A stretch of 64,000 nucleotides of DNA from Nymphaea colorata (GCF_008831285.2 NC_045150.1:3548001-3612000), one strand, 5' to 3'; numbered from the stretch's first letter, positions 12,090 to 25,362 are shown. The notes: a model not told the origin generated them from the letters alone. Program-made: numbers and translations.

Positions 12090-12510
12090 AAGACTAATTT
12101 GCCATTCCTTTTGACCAAAAACCTCCTTTTAGAGGGTGATTTTAGTCTTTTTGGGTAAACAAGACCAATTTACCCATCCTTTTGACCAAAAAACATCCTT
12201 TTAGAGTGTGATTTTAGTCTTTTTGGGCAAACAAGACCGATTTGCCCCTCCTTTTGACCAAAAACCTCCTTTTAGAGGGTGATTTTAGTCTTTTTTAAAC
12301 AAGACCGATTTGCCCCTCCTTTTGACAAAAAAAACCTTCTTTTAGAGGGTGATTTTAGTTTTTTTGGTAAACAAGACCCATTTGCCCCTCCTTTTGACCA
12401 AAAAACATCCTTTTAGAGGGTAATTTTAGTCTTTTTGGTTGAACAAGACCAATTTGCCCCTCCTTTTGACCAAAAAATCTTCTTTTGGAGGGTGATTTTA
12501 GTCTTTTTAG
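12090..12510 (+). repeat. ~63-66-bp tandem repeat in the LTR U3
   Basis: About six copies of a unit running: CCTCCTTTTGACCAAAAA, CCTCCTTTTAGAGGGTGATT, TTAGTCTTTTTGG, AAACAAGACC. The last copy is the one at the very start of the window in the left LTR. Spacing is slightly variable and there is no unique spacer, so this is a minisatellite and not a CRISPR. Confidence 0.85.
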
Positions 12511-12551
12511 GTCAAAAAATTCAAATTTTGGGTTTTGGCTCTAAAATCCTC

Positions 12552-12559
12552 TATAAATA
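12552..12559 (+). promoter_or_regulatory. TATA box of the 3' LTR
   Basis: TATAAATA in the same context as 113-120 of the left LTR, just downstream of the U3 tandem repeats. In a 3' LTR it could drive transcription into the flanking DNA at 15322 and beyond. Confidence 0.55.
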
Positions 12560-15321
12560 CCCCCTATATCCTCCCTCTTGGGCAAGATTGGTCCTTGGGA
12601 GAAGCTCTAGTGTATTCTCACTTGAAGACTTAGAGTTTCTCTTGAGCTCTCTCTCTCTCCCTCTTCCTCTTTCCATTTCTTTCTTCAACTTAGAGCAAGC
12701 TACAACACTCTGGAGCTTCATTCAAAAGGGGATCTTCAAGTGAAGATGTTCATCTTCCTTAGGTCATTTCCCATTAGAGGTATGTAATCTTCATCCCTCT
12801 CATTTCTCTTTTCTTTTTTTCATTAATATTCTTATTATTATGCTATTTCTTTTTCTTAAACATAGTCTTATTGTTGTTTTCATTTTCTCTTCTTATCTTC
12901 ATCTCCCCATGGCCAAAGGAGATAGCACTCAACCTCATTTTAGAGACAAGAGGCTATGCTCAAGTGCACCGGGAGCATGAGAAGATGAGATGATATTTTA
13001 TTTTATGATTAAATCATGCTCTTTCAAGTATTCTTGTTGTTCTTGTTCTTTCTCTTTATTAATATCTTCTTGTTCTTTTTTCTCTTCAATATATTCTTGT
13101 TGTTGTTGTTCTTTTGCTTAATGAATATATTTTTGTTGTTATTGTTATTTCATTTTTTCAATATAGTCTTGTTCTTGTTATTTTCTTTTTTCCTCATCTC
13201 CCCATGACCAAAGGAGATAGCCCTCAATCTCTTTTTAGAAACAACAGGCTATGCTCAAGTGCATTGGGAGCATGAAAAGATGAGAGGATATTTCAATTCA
13301 TGATTAAATCATGCTTTCTCTTTTATTAAATATAACATTGTTTCTCTTTCTACATTTTCTCCTAATCTTCATCTCCCCACGGCTAAAGAAGGTAGCTCTC
13401 AATCTCTTTTTAGAGACAAGAGGCTATACTCAAAGTGCACCGGGAGCATGGAAAGATGAGATGATTTTTCATTTTAATCATGTTCTTTCTTTTCATGAAT
13501 ACATTCTTATTGTTCTTTTGTTTCCTCTTATTTTCCTCTCTTCCTCATTTCTCTATGGCCAAAAGAGATAGCTCTCAATCTCTATTTTAGAGTCAAGAGG
13601 CTATACTCAAGTGCACCGAGAACATGAGAAAATGAGGTGGTATATCAATTCATAGTTACATCATGTCTTCCCTTCTAATTGAACTTTGCTTTTTCCATCA
13701 TCCTCTTTCTTTCTTTCCTTCCTTGAATGTTATCTATATATTATGCATGCATAGTTGCTTGGTTCTTTACTTACATGTAAATGTATGGTGGGAATGAGAG
13801 TGTGGTTTGGGGACTCTTTATTTTCATATTTATTTTGAGGTTGGGACTTGTCCAACCCGGAATAAACCCTCACGAAAATATACATGTTAATATGCATTTC
13901 CATGTTATTTTGCGCTAGTTTCATTCTTAATAATCACATTAGGAACCCTAACGAATGCCTCGTTATGTTGCTGGTTTTTTTCATACCCAACGGTGGAAGA
14001 AATATATCCCTTACAACAAACTAAATAATAATATTCTATGTTTATATAAATCATATTTTCCAAAACATTTTCAAAAAGAACCTTCTAACATGGCCTTAGG
14101 GTCTTAGCTTAGACTCTTGCATGAGTCCAAGCTTCCCTCCGGCCCACATTAAACTTGAAGTTGGTAATTTTAAGTTGTTTCTTGATTTTTCTAATCTTGT
14201 GAAGCTATGGATGTATACACATGTTATATAGATTTTTGCAAACACGATTACCCCCCCATATTTCTCTCTCTATGCTTTCACTTTCCATTTTATAAATTTT
14301 TATATGTGCATGAATACGTATGTACATGTGCTTCATTTCCTCTCTTTCAAATATTTATTCATTTTTTCAAGACAAATATCTTCTCTTATGAAATTTCTCA
14401 TACCCATATTTGCGTATGATATTTTTCTTTTCGTCTGAAATCTCTATTTCTCTTCGAATCAATACATCTTTTTCTCTTAAGCTATCATATATGTGTATAT
14501 GTGATGGTATGTACACATGTTTGCATGTCTTTCTCTATATCTCTCTCTTTCCTTTCATAAGAGTGTTTTATCTCTTGTATTCTTTTTAACATTCTCCTCT
14601 CACGAACTTTCTATTTACCAACTTCAATAAGACCACAAACCAAGTAATGACCCAATATTGGAATCATGCTTGATGGTCTACAATCTCTATCCCTTTTAAA
14701 AAACTTTTCCTTCTTATATACAATAATTATAACAACGAAATCTTAGATGTATGTTGTGGTAGGAATGACTTTAAATGAATGTTGTGGTAGAAATGTTTTA
14801 CATTTTTTCAATCATATAGGGTAAATACATCCATGCATTCTCACCCTCTTTATTTCACTTATGATCACAAGCACCTCTCCAAAAGAACTTAAGCAAGAAG
14901 GGATGGAGCGCTAGGTAGGTGGTAACCGAATTAAAGCAAAATCTCAAACCTACTTAAAGTCTTAAGAGAACACTAAAGTGATTTCAAAATGATTTCACAA
15001 GTTTTTCAAATGATATTTACTAATTTCACCTTTTCCTCAAAACATTTCACATTTTCAAGCAATTCTTCAAGAACCTTTTCAAAAGTTTTAACTTCAAACT
15101 TTCAATATTTTCTACACCGCATATAGAATAAAAAAGATGTTTAAGTTAAAACGAAATGCATCAATGATAAACATAGTCCTTGGGTTGATTACCCCCGGTA
15201 AAGGCACCGGGAACGGTCGATCCTCGTACCGACGGGCGAGTCCCTTTCTTTTCTCTTTCAAAACAAAAACCTCATTTTTCTGGAGCACTCCAAAACCAAT
15301 GAAAATTTTGGAATGCAAACA

Positions 15322-18300
15322 CTATTATAAATTGTACAAGGATTTTCATCTTATATTGTTTTTATCAATATAACGTTGTATCAAATATTTAACTCACCAT
15401 ATATGAAAGTGAATTTCAGGTTATCACAAGCGAATCTGTCACTTACTGACATGTCAGATTTACCATTTATTTCATCAAGGTCAATACGTAGCTCCACCAA
15501 CAAATGCCTGCAACAACAATTCAAATATAGTCATGAAGCTTTAGACATTTGTGACAATTATCAATGTCTGAAGAATAGAGGAATTAGAGTCAGCTGGTTA
15601 TTTTCCTAACTGATCCATAAATCGATTCATAAGATGTCATTCACTAATAAGCTTCAGTCGGTTCATTACTAAACTGATTCTTCATCAGTTCATTGCCTGA
15701 CTGCTTATTAACATATCCGATTGATCAAACTTGATCATCAAAGGAATCATTATATTTGTACTATTGAAATAATTCAATCTCATGCATAAAAACATCATAT
15801 ACCTTACTTTTATTTGGGTATCCAATACATATGTATTTGTAAACAATTCTTTAATTTCTAGATCTGCATTTGACATGCATTTTTGAACTCCAAAGATCTC
15901 AATATGGATCTAGATTGTGTGGATTTCATTACATTTATGAGTGTTATCTTACACCTCGTGGCGTATACTGAAAAGCAAATTCATTCTTAAACAAGAACTT
16001 ACTTAGTATCATACTAGTATAGTTGGATTCACAAATAAACAAATAGCATAATAGCTATATTATATTAGCATGGATCCAAACTAGTAATATCTATAATACA
16101 ACTAATATGAATTTAAAACACATTATCTTCATTGAAATATTATACAATATGATTCTACAACCATATTTTGATCCATGCTAACCCACACCTCTTTTGAAAA
16201 TATCAAGTTATCATCTACTAGCACTTTAGAACTTTAAAACTTCAAATAAACACATTCTTGATAGTATGAACTTTAGTTCAAGAGTGTTATATTACATCTC
16301 TTGAACATGTATTAAAAGCAAAATTCATTTTCCTAATAAAAGAAAAGCAAATAAATATTTATTCAATAGTTCTCTAGAATGATTTTGGATCTAGAATGAC
16401 AACAAATATCATAATATGATTAGATCCAAAGATAAACATGATAACATATATTGGAACCAATATAAGCAGAATATACATTTTTTCTCACATATCCAAACAA
16501 GTCAATTTAGTTATGTATCTAAACTTTGTGTAATGTGGATTTTACCCGTTCAAATATAAAAATTCAGATCATATCTAAATAGATCGAAACACAACAATAA
16601 GAAAAGATAACAAATATCTCATCCCAAATAACAATATAGTTCTCTTAAGTCAACACCAATTTTTTTTTTTATCACTTTTAATATGACGCTAATCTAAATC
16701 CATACCAACTAGCCTTCTGGCCCTTCTCTGATAAGAGCAAATAAAATTTCATGTACTAGAACTTTAGTACAACAAATCTTCAAATAAAAAATATTTTGTT
16801 AATATGGATTTCATCATGTGTAAGAGTGTCACCTTACAGTTAACTGTAGGCAAAAAGCAAACATGATGATGGATTGGATTCAATGTGAGTACAGATATTT
16901 GAAGCCAATGATCCAAAAAAGTTAATTTGGATCTAAATCTATTATGAACCAAACATAATGCTATATGGTTCTTCTTATGTCTAAGAGTGTTGATTTACAC
17001 CTATTAGCATACCAACACATATCATAATATGTTCAAATCCAATATAAAAAGGATATAGATCTTAAACAAAAGATCTAATCAAGTTATATCAGATCAATGG
17101 TCCAGAAGAGTGCGTGTTTTTAGTGGGATCCAAATTCTAGCAAAAAAAACTTTCAGGGCATATCTAATTATCATCACAGATCCAAGCACCAACAATATCC
17201 AAAATATAGTCAACATGGATCTAAACATGAAAGGATCCAAATACTATGAAAACATGATTCAAGAGTAATATCGAGATCCAAGCGAGTATGCTAGTTAAGG
17301 CCAAAGAAAATAGTTTTTCCACACAACATAAAACTTTATCTTTTCGTATGTCTATCTTCACATAGACAATATCCCTATCGCTTTGAAAACAAGGAACCCA
17401 CAAATTCAAACAAGATTCTACCAAAGTTAAAACACTGCTGGGGTCCAAATCATTCAAACTTAATTTCAAGAATTTAAGTTTTAAAAGGAATTCTTCTCCC
17501 ATTTATTTCCTTTTTCTTTTCTCACGAATGAGCAACTTAGGCTTGTTAGAGCCCCCTCCCCTTTGTTTTATTTAGCATATGGGAACCAACATAAAATAAA
17601 TTTTCTGAAAATATCAAGAACAAGAAAAAAAACTGCTGCAATCAGTTCTCGGTTTTTTTTTTTTTCAGAAAATGGATGGAGAACCTCTTTTAGTAATTCC
17701 ATAGGAATATAAACCCACTGAGAATATTTGGAACAGTTTAACACCATTTATAAAATGCATAAAACATGAAGGACGATAGAGTAATTTCGAACTTCGGATA
17801 TACATACCTCTCCGTCGACTTCCTTTTTGATTGCTTTTCATTTTTTCTCTCTCCAGCACCTTCTTCTTAGGGGACTCTGCCCCTTTTCCTGAAAGTTCCA
17901 CCGAAGATTGCCAATTTCCGGTCAGTCCAACGATGTTGGATGCTAGTGGTGGAGGACATTCACTCCCGGCATCCACAGAGTTGACATTCTTGGGCTGGCG
18001 AAAAAAGTTAGAGAGAAAAATTTTCTGGCGCCTTTGCTGGAAGGGAGAATAGCCGAAAACTATAGTGGCTAAGAGAAGATGTGGCTCTTATGGTTTGTCT
18101 TCCTCTTGAGCTAAGACATAAACCAGATCCAACTCAAGAATGATGGTTTTATTCCTCCCTTTCTCTATAGTGGCTGTGAGATCGCCACTTTCTGGTGACG
18201 ATGTCAGACAGCCAAGGGCAAACAATGGCTAACTCCGGCGACCACAAAGGGCCAGATTCATGCATAGAAGTTTCGGGTGTCAAGAGTTCTGTCAATCAAA

Positions 18301-19046
18301 TCTGACCTCTGCAGGGGTTCTTTACCACATAGCAATAGGAGACTAGGCCAACACAAGGATTAGACCCTCAGGGGTTATTTTCCTTCTGAGTGAAACCAGA
18401 TAGAAACCCTTGTCCAATACTTCCCTCTGATGTCAAGTATGAATCCCCCTCTTTTTCCCACTAGAAGATGATCTCTTCTCGATTTCGCAAGCATAGTATT
18501 GGCAGTGGTCTGCCACTATGTTGGTTTACTCATTGCCCATCTTACATTTCTCATTCTGCAGTAGTGTCGGAAAACCCCAAAAGCCTGGCATAGGTAAAGC
18601 AGTCATTTCTCTTATTTTCTTCCTTTTTTTCTTTTGTTTTCTCACTGTAACTGCTGCGTAGGCTTCGGTTTTAGTGACTGAGAAGATAGCTGGAGCCAGA
18701 TCGGCACCTGCAAGGTTACACATTTTGTTCCCAGGGGTTCTTTTCCTCCTGAGCAAGATGTTAATTTTCTCTGTTGGATGATACAAATGTTTCAAGAAAA
18801 GAACAACAAACCGAGCTCATACCTGTAACTTCAAGGGCTGGGTGTCCATGTAGCAACCTAGAAGGGAGAGGTGGTTCCGGCCACACAGTAAATTACCGAC
18901 TACTTATTGTTATTATTATTATTTTTAAAATATTTTCCACTCTCCCTTCGTTGTTTCTTCTCTGTTCTTCCCTTTCCTTTTCACATACAGAATTCAAAAA
19001 GAAAAAACCACCAAATTCATAGGAAAGAAAAATAACGACATGGCAT
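15322..19046. other. AT-rich intergenic sequence without recognised genes
   Basis: About 3.7 kb with no open frame showing domain similarity on either strand. It holds a diverged dispersed repeat (15938-17025), several A or T runs, and from about 17800 to 18760 a more GC-rich, non-coding patch. It may be the decayed interior of the minus-strand LTR retrotransposon whose 5' LTR is at 20122-20525, but I see no gag or pol in it. Confidence 0.4.
15938..17025. repeat. Diverged ~50-bp repeat, four dispersed copies
   Basis: Copies at about 15938-15988, 16279-16331, 16820-16865 and 16981-17025 share a pattern like AAGAGTGTTATNTTACA, then NCTCNTNGCATA and AAAAGCAAATTCAT. They are often preceded by a TGGATTTCAT-like stretch. 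Spacing is irregular (about 340, 540 and 160 bp). The function is unknown and the similarity is visual only. Confidence 0.4.
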
Positions 19047-19054
19047 GCGACAGG

Positions 19055-19704
19055 TAGGGCTGCACAACGAGTCGAGCCAACTCGAGCTCGATTCGAACTC
19101 GCTCGCAAAAGCTCGGCTCGAGTTCAACTCATTTATAAACGAGTCGAGTTGGAGTTGAAAGTTAAACTCGAATCAATAAACGAGTCGAGTTCGAGTTGCA
19201 AGAACTCGACTCGTTATATTAAATCAATTAGTTGAAAGTTAAACTCGTTTTTAAATTTTCTAATTTCCTCCTTTTTTTCCCTCTCTTCATCCTTTTAAAT
19301 TTTCTAATTTCCCTCCCTTTTTCCCTCTCTTCACCCACATTTCTCTTTCCTCACCACTCATTAATTTTTTCTTCCTTTTTTTCTCTTTTCCCAAAACGCT
19401 TCCTCCTCCCCATCGTTATTTCCTTTTTTCTCTTTTCCCGACACGCCCCTTTTTTTCCTCCGCACGTCTTCATTTCCTTCTCTTTTTCTCTTTTCCCAAT
19501 ACGCTCTCCTCCCCACGTCATCCCATGCATAACTAGTTAAAAAAGAAGGCATTGTCAATAAACGAGCCGCTCAAGCCGAGCTCGAGCTTGAAGACAGTCA
19601 CTCGAGTCGAGCTCGAGTTGACTAAACATGAGTCGAGCCGAGCTCGAGCCGGCCGAACTCGAGCCGGCCGAACTCGAGCCGGACTCTGCTCGTGTGCAGC
19701 CCTC
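19055..19704. mobile_element. hAT-type MITE, 650 bp, perfect 8-bp target duplication
   Basis: Flanked by gcgacagg at 19047-19054 and 19705-19712. It starts TAGGGCTGCACAACGAGTCG and ends with the near-inverse (...GTGCAGCCCTC). Subterminal zones are dense in TCGAGCTCGAGT-like hexamers. The centre is T/C-rich and non-coding. TAGGG termini, subterminal repeats and 8-bp duplications are hAT hallmarks. The termini and subterminal motif match those of the 3.2-kb element at 33185-36347, so both probably depend on the same transposase, which is not visible in this window. Confidence 0.85.
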
Positions 19705-19712
19705 GCGACAGG

Positions 19713-20107
19713 TAATGCCATAGTCAGAGCAACAGATGGTAAACAACCATTGCATTAGAAAATCGATGCTAGAATGCATCACCATCAATACCTATTCTCT
19801 TTTAAAATACTTGCATGATATATTTCTAGGTGCAAAATATACAAATTGGAGACAACCGAATATGCAATCATATTAAATCTCACCTGACATGTTATCTAAT
19901 TTATGTACACATACTATGAACAGGTGAATGACCATAAACAGCATGCATATGCTAAGTATCATGCATGCCAACATACAATAAAATAGCATCATACAAAGTG
20001 TGCATATCAAGCACTCACAAACATAGACAATATCAGGTTTTACAAACGTTAGATTAACTAACTCACTTTTTCAACATTTTTTTTTTGTTTTGTAGGTTGA
20101 ATAATGA
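19713..20107. other. AT-rich sequence next to a minus-strand primer-binding site
   Basis: About 400 bp of AT-rich DNA with no open frame of note. On the minus strand it would be the leader just downstream of the primer-binding site at 20108-20120. Confidence 0.35.
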
Positions 20108-20120
20108 GGCTCTGATACCA
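20108..20120 (-). other. tRNA-iMet primer-binding site (minus strand)
   Basis: On the minus strand this reads TGGTATCAGAGCC, the standard initiator-methionine primer-binding site of plant LTR retrotransposons. It immediately follows the proposed LTR end at 20122. Confidence 0.7.
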
Positions 20121-20121
20121 C

Positions 20122-20525
20122 TATTGGAGCTACGACAACAAAATAACTTTTGAACAACTCTTTTGAATGGCTCTGAGTCTACCCAGCAGGTACACTAGCC
20201 TCAGCAGGGGCAACAACAATAGTAACAGGAAGAAGAAGAAAAAGAGAGTCAGAATAATTTTCAGGTTCGCTTCTAGGAGGCACCAGCTAATCTCACGATC
20301 AACCCTAAGTATAAGATAAAATGGGCTTTTATAGACTGCCTCCTAAGGTTTTCCGTTGCCTAGCAATGGTTATGGCAAGAAGGATTTGTGGACAGTTTTT
20401 TTATTTAATCTTGTAACAGCAAGTGGGCCCTTTTACAATTACAAGATGGAGAGATAGGGCTCATGGCCACTATCCCACACCTTTTCCCACTGAGGTGAAC
20501 CTGACATTCAATATTCTTGACCACA
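20122..20525 (-). repeat. Candidate 5' LTR of a minus-strand LTR retrotransposon
   Basis: On the minus strand it would start TGTGGTCAAG at 20525 and end ...CCAATA at 20122, next to the primer-binding site. The usual terminal CA seems mutated to TA. A TATA box (CTATAAAAG on the minus strand, near 20325) lies about 200 bp from the LTR start. No second LTR copy or coding interior was found to the left, so the element is partial or the 3' LTR is outside the window. Confidence 0.5.
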
Positions 20526-21995
20526 GGTTGTGTAGCACAGAGAACACATAGTCGTAGTCTATTCTTCTCTTCCCAAATAGGGCTGGACATCACACCGGGC
20601 CGGCCCGATAAAAACATCTAATTTTTAGCCCAATTACTTTATCGGGCGAGCCTGATTCCCTGCTTGGCCCGATTATTAACGTGTCAGGTAGCCTTCTTTT
20701 GGACGGGCAGGGCCAGGCTTTTTCTGGTGAATGAAGAAGTGCAAACCATAAAAACAGAAAAAAAAACTTGTTCTTACAATTTCAAGACGCACCTGCACAT
20801 GATACCAACTTTTTGGCTTCTTTTTTCTGAAGCATGTAACAACTTGATTGATGGTGCAGACAAAGCAGAAAGATGCTTGTTCACAAAGTTTCCATAACTG
20901 CAAGATTAACTGGATTCTCTTGCAAGAGCTTTACCAAACCACATATCACCCATTACGTAGCAGCTGAAAGAGGGAAATCAATCTGCAGCATGCTTAGCAA
21001 CTATACCCACATCTATTGTGCATCTTTGAACATCTAAAATTCGCTTTCTAGGTTTCCAAAATTACAGGATTAGGACGATAAAGATCAAAGGAAAAATCAC
21101 ACGCATCAATTTTTATGTACATGCAAAAAGGTGGTGCATAAACAGAAATTCATAGTAGTGGAGGGAGAATCCCTTTTGGTAGTCTATGGCGCTCTCTCCT
21201 GTACAAATTTAGGCTCAAAATACCAAAGAGAGAGTAAAGAAAGTTTTAAGTACAAAGAAAAAAACTGTAGCAAGTCAAAAAGACCCACGTATAATTTCTG
21301 AACTTTGAGTAATGCAATGATGAACCTTTGTACCCATTTCTTAGCATCCCCATTTCTTAGCATCGATTTTCTCAACCAGCAGCAAGGGGCAGTTCTAAAC
21401 CCATTCTAAAAACTGACAAAGTTCATTGTCTAAATAACATGATTTCAATGCGGAATGAAAAGTTTAAGATACACTCAACAAAGATTGCAGTCCTACACTC
21501 GCCATGATTCAATGGCGAAATTAGGGCTGAACAAACAAGAGCAACATCCGCATTTTATTCCCATTGAGCAAAATCTGATCAAGCTTTGTTATGCGACGTC
21601 CTTCTCCTTCAGCTATGATTTCACTGTAACAACCACACCCATTGCATTTGCATGAGAAAGCAAAGAGAAAAAGAGAGAGAGAGAGATCTGATATAGTGCA
21701 ACACTATGTTCATAGCATAAGAAACCATTATCATTTTCAGAATAAACTAGCTTGTGTGTGCATGTGTGTCAAGGAGATTCTATAAAATGTCAAGGAAATG
21801 TTATAACATTTTACCACAATGAAATATGAATCATGCTAATTCATCACCAGAAGATTCCTCCTTTATCTTCAAAACTACAAAAAACACATCACCACAAGCA
21901 AACTACAATGTTAGTATATCATGAAAAACAAAAGGAATAATTAAAATTTAACATTGAACAATGAACATCTTACGTTTTGCGTGAGATATCTTCAT

Positions 21996-23854
21996 TACAA
22001 ATCCAACTCTGTGCAAACTAGTGCTTCAAAAGTTTCAGGAGTGGTCATACATCGATAATCATTAATGATTCTTCTAGCTGTACTGAATGCAGACTCAGAT
22101 GCAACCGTGGATATAGGAATTGCCAATATATCTCAAGCCATTTTAGATAAAACTCTATATTTACTTTCATTTGCCTTCCACCAAGATAATATATTGAAGT
22201 CTTCATTAGGCCAAGGTTGTTTTATTAGATCAGTTAAATATGCTTCCAGATTTGTGTGAGGCACTTGAGGAAATGCAGAGCTCATGTAATATGTGAAGAA
22301 GGTATCTCTCGAAAAATCTCCATCTTCTTCAAATTCTACAATGGTGTTGTTTGCATTTTCATTTTCTTCATCGTTTGTACCATAACATTTTCGTACTCAA
22401 AATATAATTCATGATGACTGCTCTCTACTTTTTCATATTGTACCATTGCATCAACTTCATTTAACTCTCATGCACATACTTCAAATATCCCAAATTAAAG
22501 CTAGGATCTAAGACAAATGCAATTGCAAAGAGGACATTGTAGTCATTTTTCCAATACTTGCCAAATTTATCTTGCATTTTGTATGCTAATGACCTTATAT
22601 AATCATTGTCTACCACACGATGTGTACGCAAACGTTTGCGTACCTTCTGTATTTCTTCAAAAACCACATTAGCTATTACATTTCTAGTAGCATAGAAAAA
22701 ATTTGTAACATCATAGAATAAGTTCAAAAACTAGCACAAGGAAGTTGCATAAGACCATTGATCATTAAAATGTACATTTATATAATTGAGATCTACAGAA
22801 GCCAAATGTTGAAATGCATCTTTGTAGAACAATGCATCTCTCAACATGACATATGTAGAGTTCCATCGAGTTGGAACATCATATGTCAATTTCTTTGTAC
22901 CATTCAAACCCACTATTCTTATACAATCCTTAAAAGTGTGTAATCGCTTTGGTGATCTCTTTACATATTTAACACTTTCACAAATTTTTGAAATTATATT
23001 ATATAGATCCTGCATACCATTTTTAACCATAAGATTTAAAATATGCATACCACAACGAATATGCAAATGTTGTCCTTTCGTTGGAATAAGATTTCCTCTT
23101 CCTAAGTTCCTTTTCAGTGTAGTTATTGCACTATCATTCGTCGAACAATTGTCAGTAGTAATAGAAAATAACTTTGATTGAATGTTCCATGAGATGCATT
23201 CCAATAAAACCTCACACAAACTATTTGCATTATATAGTGGAGGTACATGTACAAAATTGAATATATGAGCATGAAACTTTCAATATCTATCAATATATTG
23301 TCCTATCATGCATAAATAACCAATGTTTGGTGTGAAGTCCACATATCAAATGTCAATGAAACTCGCTGCGTAGAATCATTTATAAATCCTTTAAATCGGG
23401 ATTTCTCAGTCTTATAGATTGACATAATTTCTCTTTTCAATGTTCTTCTAGAAAATGGAACAAATCTTGTATTGCAAGCTTGAAGAAGTTTATATTCTGC
23501 CAAACTGAACGAAAGCTTATGTGCTATTACACACTTTGACACCAACTTTCTTATAGACACCATGTTAAATTTTTGTATACATAGAGAAGTTGCACCAGAG
23601 TCACTAACTGCAAGTGATAAAGTTCTTTGTTTTCCTTCACTAATTAGCCTATTTAAACAAGATTTCATATGTCGACTTAAATGACTAGTTCCATTAGCAC
23701 TGCATCCTTTCAGTCGTTTTTCACAATGTTTGCATTTGACAAACTTTTTTCCCTTATATTTAACCAATGTAAAATCAATCCATATTTTTCTCTTAGAGAC
23801 CGCTTCTCTCTCAATAGATAAGATTCGACTGATTCCATAATAGGAGTTGGACAA
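21996..23854 (-). pseudogene. hAT transposase (BED zinc finger, RNase-H-like core, hATC dimerisation), broken
   Basis: Reading leftward from 23854: a BED-type zinc finger with CKHCEKRL ... TSHLSRHMKSC (about 23660-23740). Next comes the start of the catalytic core, TFDMWTSHQT, which ends in a stop near 23310 after a frameshift. In another frame follow ITTDNCSTND, HIRCGMHILNLMVKNG and DVPTRWNSTYVMLRDA (about 22740-23220). A further frame has KMQDKFGKYW ... AFVLDPSFNLGYLKY (22461-22727). The C-terminal hATC dimerisation domain, ILAIPISTVASESAFSTARR, lies near 22070-22160 with a TGA just before it, and the frame ends at TAA 21996-21998. The domains are in canonical order, with a missing stretch before hATC. 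The catalytic Asp-containing blocks are recognisable but frameshifted. An upstream exon may begin near 23890 after an acceptor-like TTATGTCAG. The protein would bind the element ends and cut and paste them in the nucleus. Confidence 0.85.
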
Positions 23855-25361
23855 TATTCTTTGTCAAAAGAACTAGGTGACGTAACTGACATAAGTTGAA
23901 ATAACACATGTAAATAACCAAGACAATAAAAAAGAACAATAAGTTCCACAATAGAGTTTGTGAGAATGGACTTATTGAAACGGTTGATGAACAATAACTA
24001 AGATATAAAAAGTTGCAACTTATTGAAAGAAACAAACATACCAAAATATATCATATAGAAGATTGAGAGAAGTTACATGATCAACAGACATACCAAAACA
24101 TGATCTTTGTTGCAGACCTAAAAGAGGAGCATTTCAAGAATCGAATATAGCCTGCTGCCTGCTGCCTGCTGCCTAGGCACTCACGACTATACTCAAGCAA
24201 TAAATCTATGACTCAAGTGCTACTCGATGCCTGTTGCCTAGGCACTCATGCTGCAGCTTCATTTTCAGTCCAAAATGCTAACAGTACTAGCCTACTAGGC
24301 CATCATATATGGAAAACCTACACATTCCTTCTTATTTAATAAAAAATTTTTACATGAAAGACAGTCTATGCAAGACATTTTTTAACTGCACCAATGAACA
24401 CATAAATGGAAAAAAGCTGCCAGATGCAAAACAGTGAATTAAGAACCGTTTCATGGTTAAGCAAAAAAAAAAATGAAATAGTCAAGTCAAGTATTGAATC
24501 TAGTACTGCTTTAGTGAGTGAAAGAACACAAGGAGTAAATCTCGTATCCAAGGCCAGCCACTACAAGTCGCAGATCTGGGCAGTTCATTAGTAGTTTCTT
24601 TAGCATGGTGTTTGACCAGCCTAATCCATTTCTGTAATTATATATTCATCAGCATCTTGCTGTAGTTATTTCTATGCAAAATCTACTTGATAACCATAGA
24701 TTTACCATGATGTCCATGTGAAGGCTTAAGTGTTCCAACAAAATAGGCACATCATCTTTTTCTCGGATGCCATCTTTCCTCCTCCCATATATCTCTGCTT
24801 TTCCCTCTAGTGGTATGTAAAATGGGCCTTGCCAGGTGGCACTAACGATTGATAGTCAAATACCAAGTCGAAAGGACTTAGGTGAGTATGCACACAAAAA
24901 AAAAGGTAAGAAAACCATCAGAACTCCAACATATTACATAAGAAAGCATATGCATAGTACAAGGCCATCTAGGTTTATGCTGCAGTAGGTAGATTATTGT
25001 TAATAGATCAAGGCAGCAGATATATGTACTTTCATGGTATTGAACCCCTCTGTACAACTACAAAAGACTGTAATACCTGCGGACAATCAAACTTCCTAAA
25101 TATTGTAGTTTCCTCATGTAGGAAAAAGACATTGAAGATGATAATGTTCTAATGGAAACAACAAGACATGCCATGAAAGTATGCAGGGGCATTCCCTAAT
25201 GAACAAACTACTCTCCCACATTAGAATTCACCAACCATCAGTAGGACCAGACTTGAGATTGATAAATCTCAGCCCTACCAAGCAGCAGAGGCCTGGTTGA
25301 GTTAAACTTTAACAGACCAAGAGAAATGTGTCCGAATTCAACCATTTTTATAGGAAAAAAT

Positions 25362-25362
25362 G

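Larger units (their letters stand above)
1..15321 (+). mobile_element. Ogre/Tat-like Ty3/gypsy LTR retrotransposon, left end cut by window
   Basis: Seen: sequence 1-2826 is repeated with a few percent differences at about 12439-15321. Between the copies lie, in order, a primer-binding site, an extra ORF1, gag-protease, RT, RNase H, a second RNase H, integrase, a tandem-repeat 3' UTR and a purine tract. The right LTR begins TGTAATCACCCC at 11867 and ends GCAAACA at 15321. By comparison about 570 bp of the left LTR lie outside the window, so the full element would be about 16 kb. Known: ORF1 upstream of gag, a second archaeal-like RNase H after the first, an intron before RT, and 3' UTR tandem repeats are features of the Ogre branch of the Tat lineage. 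Every coding part is broken, so this copy cannot supply its own proteins. The target duplication cannot be tested because the left end is missing. Confidence 0.9.
11867..15321 (+). repeat. 3' LTR of the Ogre-like element (complete, 3455 bp)
   Basis: It starts TGTAATCACC and ends GCAAACA, with TG...CA boundaries. The part from about 12439 onward matches 1-2826. The first ~570 bp have no counterpart in the window. It contains two tandem arrays (11930-12070 and 12090-12510), a TATA box and the four ~125-bp blocks (near 12907, 13201, 13377 and 13553). Open stretches within it are hydrophobic only because the DNA is T-rich and are not genes. Confidence 0.9.

Noticed and set aside
12090-12510. Regularly spaced repeats resembling a CRISPR array
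   Set aside because: The ~65-bp units are directly joined with no unique spacers, lie in an LTR U3, and the DNA is plant nuclear.
20108-20120. tRNA gene fragment
   Set aside because: TGGTATCAGAGCC is the complement of a tRNA 3' end used as a primer site next to an LTR; no tRNA cloverleaf is present here or at 47596 and 48661.
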